This document shows positions 59,555 through 64,000 of a DNA stretch of 64,000 nucleotides, one piece after another. The stretch comes from Allacma fusca. Lineage: Eukaryota; Arthropoda; Collembola; Symphypleona; Sminthuridae. Made by a program: the position numbers and the translations under genes. A model generated the notes under the pieces. The model searched no databases. It was not told where the DNA came from and was given only the letters and a program-made list of their open reading frames with translations. Numbering within the stretch: the first letter of the stretch is position 1; every line of letters begins with the position of its first letter. The DNA lies in the NCBI GenBank assembly GCA_947179485.1, contig OX359247.1, forward strand, positions 43,252,801-43,316,800, given 5' to 3'.

Positions 59555-60470
59555 ACTAATGATAGGTAAACTCCCAGTTCGGCACTCCCACTCTCAGTCC
59601 CAGAAGGGCTGAGATACACTCAGTCCACTCAGTCCTTGCTTATTATAGTGTGAGTCCAACTCAGTCTCAGTCCCAATAAACTCCTTGGTCAAACTCCCAC
59701 TCAGTCCTCAAGGATACAAAATGGCGCTAATTTCCATCCTTGGGCTTTAATATATGGCGCTAAAATTGAAAAATTGCTTAATATTGTATGCGCATCAGTC
59801 CCGCTCAGTCCACTGATCGGCAAAATTTTTGAACTCGATCTCGCACTCAAGAGTGCTAGGAGTCTCTAAACGGAACTCAGAACTCACTCAGGAACTCAAA
59901 TTCTGAATCAAACAAGAGCTCGCACTGGCACTCATGAGTGACCATGATAAAATCTGGCACTCAAACTCGCACTCAGGAACTCTCAGTAACAAATTAAAAT
60001 TAGCGCCATTTCAAGGAATCCGCCAAAGAATAACGCTGAAGCCGTCCCCTGTACTGACGATAGCTCACATTTTTAGCGGAAGTGAAATCATCAAAACGCT
60101 AAATGAAGGCAAAATGTACTAAATTTGCAAGTGTAGATGGGGGCAACATGCATTCCGTTATGGAATATATGAGTTCCAAATACTGCCCTCACACTCTCGC
60201 TCAATGACTGTAATCTATTTTTATGGCACTCGGCCTCACAAACTGAGTTCTGGTCAGAATGCCGCGGGTCTCACACTCGGCACTCAAATTTTGAGTTCTG
60301 AGCGCGAGTTGAGTGCCGATCAGTGGCTCAGTCCATGCACTTTAATTAGTTCAATCCGTCAGTCCCACTCACTCTCAGTCCCAACCGTTTTCATACATAT
60401 CAGTCCCACCCTCACTCCCACTCCACTCCCTGTTTATCCACTCAGTCCCGAGAGAGACAATCACTTTTCC
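59555..60470. repeat. Word-repeat block, ACTCAGTCCCACTC
   Basis: Dense variants of CACTCAGTCCCACTC and GAACTCAGAACTCACTC occupy about 59570-59720 and 60220-60450, with scattered copies between. This is the same architecture as the bounded hAT-like elements, and the block is absent from the other copy of the host element, so it is an insertion. Its terminal repeats and duplication could not be resolved. The ORF at 60204-60611 is an artefact of these words. Confidence 0.55.
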
Positions 60471-61236
60471 CTAACATTATTCTACACCCTTCCTACATAT
60501 AATGCGTGCTTTTCGGTATCGACGGAATACTTAAGGGCATTCTATGGGTCTCTAATTGTTAAACGCCCTGGCTCAAGTCAATTGGATCGGATTAAAATAA
60601 AGTTTGTTTAGCCACCTTGGCCTAAGCCCCTAAGAGCAGAACAGTTTGTCGACTTCGCTTTGGTTTCCACCGAAAATAGTAACCAAGTTTTACAACGAGG
60701 ACCGCTTTTTCAAATGAGATGTTGCAACTAAGATTTCACAAATTATATACCACATGAAACAATTTACAAAGTCACCTAAACAAAACAATTATGACAACGG
60801 AAATCGATTATTTGACTCAGAACATTTGTATCTGAGTTAATACTGTTTGATGTTCGAATTGTGTTCAAGCGCAAAATTTTACCCAAGCTGACGAGTTTAT
60901 AGAGTTTTCACTGTACAGAATAATACAACTTTAAATTTCGGAGTGGTTTCAGTGCATTCTAGGGCGAGATGGAAGGAACGTTTCGATTTTGACAATTTGA
61001 AACATACAAATGATTCATTTGGATTTTATCAGTTGTATATGCCTTTAAATGGGCATGACATACTTCAGTAGCCTACATATGCCTATCTACGATGGCTGAG
61101 CCTACTTAGTTTGTAGACTAGGATTTAAGTTTGTATTTTGGCACCCTATATTGCCTGCAAGCCTTTTCAATAAAACCCTGGCAGCCTATAGATAACCTAC
61201 AAATAGGCCTGTATGTAGGATAGGGGGGCACCTTTG

Positions 61237-62336
61237 GTTTATCCCTTATTGATGTTCACCAAGGGATGCTAGCTTTACTGAACTAGTAATCCTTCTTTCA
61301 TTTCTCTTAAAATAGCAATAGATTCTTCCAGGCGAAACTATCAGAGAATACAATGACTCAATACTACTGTTTGCAATTAACAGTTGTATTGCACTTACTG
61401 GAAGTGTAACAATTATTACAAGAAATGCTGTTTTAGGCAGAGCCTCACTGCCGTGTTAAGCTTTTCCAAGAGCCTCCCAGAGAACCCCGAATCCCAAGTC
61501 GGCCTGAGTGCTCGCACAACTGAGCTCTCTCTTAAGTGTAGGTCCTGGACATTCAAAACATTGGTGTGATTATTTAACCAAAGCCGGGTTTATAGTTTCC
61601 TTTTCCCTTCATTTTCATTTACTTTTCACGAAATATTCCGTTTTCGTGCATTTATACTTTGCGTTTGCTCCGAGTGATCCCTCACAAATAATTTGATGCT
61701 CCTGTGCTTTTCCTTTCATGCGCTAAGCAATTTATACTTTCAGTTCGGGCGCGAAAGTTTCCTTTTTTCTTCCTTTTCCTACAAGTTGAACCAGTTCAAC
61801 TTTATGGCGAAAAAAATAAGGAACTAGTGAATACACAGTTAAAAGTACTTCTAAAACAAATTAAATCTTGTAGTTCAGTGCTAAATGTACCTATATTATT
61901 ATATACATCAAATTGGTTACAAATAATTTATCCTGGAATTTTTCATAAATTAATGTAATGGCCAAACGGTCAGGAGGAGTTATTAAACGAGTATGAGTAA
62001 TTTAATGGAATATTTCGTTCTCACTCTTTTTTATGATGGAATTAGCCAGTGATACTTGTTAATTCTGCAATATACTTTAATTAGTTTTACACATACTTTA
62101 CTTCATACTGTGTACTTGCATAAGTATTTATGACGATACACGGAATTCTCATGACCTCAATCGTTTGTTAAAATCGATTCACCAATATTTTGTATACGAA
62201 ATATTAGTACATAAACCGTAACCCACTATTTAATTTATAAACGTAATATGCGAGAACCTTTAAAAAAACCTCGATCAAAATTTATGTTGAAATGCTAAAG
62301 GTTCTGTGCTTAAGTACTTCGACAACAAATATTTTA
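61237..62336. other. Spacer without supportable gene
   Basis: Contains the right target duplication (61237-61244), a TTTCCTTTTC-rich patch at 61590-61790, and an 84-codon open stretch at 61704-61958 preceded by a pyrimidine tract, for which no homologue or partner exon is recognised. Confidence 0.4.
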
Positions 62337-62519
62337 TTTGAAGCAGGATAAAACGACTGAAAATACAAATTTCTACCGGTGTGTAGATTCCCTATACACT
62401 TTAGTTTTTAACACACCATTTGATCTCATAACTTCAATATCTAACACTATAAGCTGATCATCAGTTACCTGTTGGACAACAATTTCATGATTGTTGGAAA
62501 TTACTTTAAAGTTAGTTGA
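62337..62519 (-). pseudogene. Penelope-like element reverse transcriptase remnant
   Basis: On the minus strand, 62519 to about 62377 reads STNFKVISNNHEIVVQQ, then DDQLIVLDIEVMRSNGVLKT, then KVYREST. This matches the family hallmark LDVxIxRxxGxLxTxVYRKPT of Penelope-like elements. A frameshift follows, and the next frame gives TGRNLYFQSFYPASN, which corresponds to the family's T-x-R-Y-L-x-F-x-S-x-H-P. Only this fragment is present, so it is dead. Confidence 0.55.
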
Positions 62520-62653
62520 AAGCGTGTGTAATTGTGTGTTGCCCCATAAAATCTATAACCGTGCCAAGGTTTGAGCTTGTATCCTGTCTTATTGTAGTAA
62601 GACTAACATATATTGTCCAAAACGAGTCTAGAATCAGAGGCACTTCCAACTAC

Positions 62654-62842
62654 TTACTGGAATGATTCATCTACTGATTTGAGTTGGAAAAGATTAGATG
62701 CTGCCTGTGGTACATTTGTTGGCCACCCTAAAGCAGAGCCACTCAGACTCAGATATCGCACAATGGAGACATGTTCCAGGAGTAAAAACCCCAGTGGACC
62801 TGCCCGCAAGAGGATATTCACTGCACTTCTTTTAGTTACCAT
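62654..62842 (-). CDS. Tentative orphan first exon, hydrophobic N-terminus
   Basis: A minus-strand ATG at 62842 in a strong context (CACCATGG) opens 62 codons with a hydrophobic stretch (about residues 8-33) and ends at a good donor (CA|GTAAGT, 62656-62655). This would suit a signal-anchored protein's first exon, but the sequence downstream on that strand is a decayed transposon and no second exon was found. Low confidence. Confidence 0.2.
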   Translation of the reverse strand: MVTKRSAVNILLRAGPLGFLLLEHVSIVRYLSLSGSALGWPTNVPQAASNLFQLKSVDESFQ

Positions 62843-63249
62843 GGTGGGAGGGATCAGACAGGTCGCAGCTGCCTTTAGGTGAATGTAAACATCCCGCTAC
62901 GATGATTGATGAAGCAGAGGTAACTACAGCAACGAAAAGAACCATCACATTACTTTTGAACTATATAGCAAGTAACGTGGACCAGTATTGCCCACTATTC
63001 TGGAGACGCTCGTAACTACAGAGAAATTGTTCGAAGTGTATGGTTTCGATGAATCTTTAGTTTATTGGAAGTGAAAGAGCCTAAATGCCAGGTACTCGAA
63101 GTTGTCGAATTATACGAAGCAAAATTCAATCTTCTGCGAGAGTTGTCTGGCGAGAAGGATTCTCGAAAAATCCGCATTATTTTCAATTCCTGGATTTCCT
63201 CTGTAATTTCAGGAATTGTAACATTCAAGTTTTGTTTAATCCTCATTTC

Positions 63250-63990
63250 AATGAAACCTGGCTCTCAGTCTCTAAAAGAAACCACGCACTCCGTCTCTCA
63301 ATAAAATCGCGCAATCCGTCTCTCAATGAAACCACGCTCTCCGTCTCTAAAACAACCCTCTCTCTGCGTCTAAAAAACAAACCCCTCTCTCTCCGTCTCT
63401 AAAACAAACCTCTCTCTGCGTCTATAAAACAAACCTCTCTCTCCGTCTCTAAAACAAACCTCTCTCTCCGTCTCTAAAACAAACCTCTCTCCGTCTCTAA
63501 AACAAACCTCTCTCTCCGTCTCTAAAACATTTCTCACTAAGTCTTAATACGACCTCCTTCCTAGTCTCTAAATGAAACCTCTCACTCTCCCTAACTTATT
63601 AAAATATCAAAAAAAACCATTTACTCATCAAAATTCTCCTGTCTGTAAAAAAGATCCCGCTTTCTATATTAATAAAATCCCGCGTACTCACTCCTCAAAA
63701 TCCCGTTTGCTCACTTCTCAAAATCACGTTTGCTCACTCCTTAAAATCCCGTTTACTCACTAATCAAAATCCCGTTTACTCACTCCTCAAAATCCTGTTT
63801 ACTCACTCTTCAAAATCTCTCTCACTCGTTTATCAAAATCCCCCTCACTCATCTAAAATCCGGGCACTCAATCAAAGTCCCGCCCACTAAATAAATTCAC
63901 ACTATCTCTGTCAATAAAATCGCGATCTCACTAAATAAAACCCCGTCTGTCAGTAAATTCTCGCTCTCCTTCAATACGAAACCTTGTGTA
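63250..63990. repeat. Two adjoining minisatellites, running to the window end
   Basis: From about 63255 to 63540 a unit of roughly 20-28 bp recurs (core CTCTCCGTCTCTAAAACAAA). From about 63590 to 63900 a related unit of about 23 bp takes over (core AAAATCCCGTTTACTCACTC), degrading toward the edge. Both are CT-rich on this strand. Frames across it are artefacts. Confidence 0.8.
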
Positions 63991-64000
63991 AATAAAATAT

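Larger units (their letters stand above)
58784..61236. mobile_element. hAT-like element, family CAAAGGT, copy 2 (hosts insertions)
   Basis: Perfect 8-bp duplications GTTTATCC (58776-58783 and 61237-61244) flank inverted ends CAAAGGTGYCC. The arms are colinear with the element at 40780-42548 (for example CCTTCCTACATTTAAAATTTGG on the left, split into shorter identical runs, and CTACAAATAGGCC on the right). The extra length comes from an inserted element at 58928-59507 and a word-rich block at about 59555-60470. No transposase frame. Confidence 0.82.

Noticed and set aside
60204..60611. 135-codon plus-strand frame rich in Ser, Thr and Pro
   Set aside because: It is a translation of the ACTCAGTCC word block, with no domain.
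61704..61958. 84-codon frame after a pyrimidine tract
   Set aside because: A possible last exon, but no partner exon, homologue or conserved motif could be named.

Overview
This is a eukaryotic, AT-rich nuclear window. It has split genes with short GT-AG introns, four nuclear tRNA-Ala genes and many small DNA transposons. The gene set points to an arthropod: an ionotropic-receptor chemosensory gene, an insect-type gustatory/odorant receptor-like gene, an UNC93-like transporter and an M14 digestive carboxypeptidase. Fungal/bacterial-type polyester depolymerases and an arylamine N-acetyltransferase beside them make a springtail (Collembola) the best guess. That assignment is inference, about 0.6. 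The gene models below were spliced by hand; each keeps one open frame across every junction, and none is supported by transcripts.

Layout. 1-5 kb: repeats, including an 8-bp-TSD transposon (425-1414) nested in an older one. 5163-7091 (+): intronless ionotropic receptor. 8100-10521 and 13114-14887 (+): tandem PHB-depolymerase-like genes, eight exons each with all introns in matching phase; a pogo-like MITE lies between them. 16909-18178 and 20710-21771 (-): two paralogous secreted cysteine-rich proteins of unrecognised family, each with a tiny last exon; one intron is GC-AG. 24309-25461 (-): arylamine N-acetyltransferase. 27052-33117 (-): nine-exon, 1171-aa Mab-21-domain protein with an N-myristoylation signal. 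33.5-43 kb: mostly gene-free and transposon-rich. 43549-44988 (-): UNC93-like. 48526-50714 (+): procarboxypeptidase. 51-58 kb: tRNA-Ala genes, a truncated non-LTR retrotransposon inside a TIR element, and a gustatory-receptor-like gene (53786-55317, -). 58-64 kb: nested hAT-like elements, a Penelope-like remnant and a minisatellite running off the window end.

Functionally the genes fall into chemosensation (IR, GR-like), digestion or xenobiotic handling (PHB depolymerases, carboxypeptidase, NAT) and unknown secreted products. They are separately promoted animal genes, not an operon.

The least expected pattern is in the gaps. A set of non-autonomous DNA elements with 8-bp target-site duplications carry, inside each terminus, a dense array of one degenerate short word that differs from family to family. 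Two of them share the same 13-bp end motif but use different words. This looks like runaway expansion of transposase-binding subterminal repeats in hAT-like elements.
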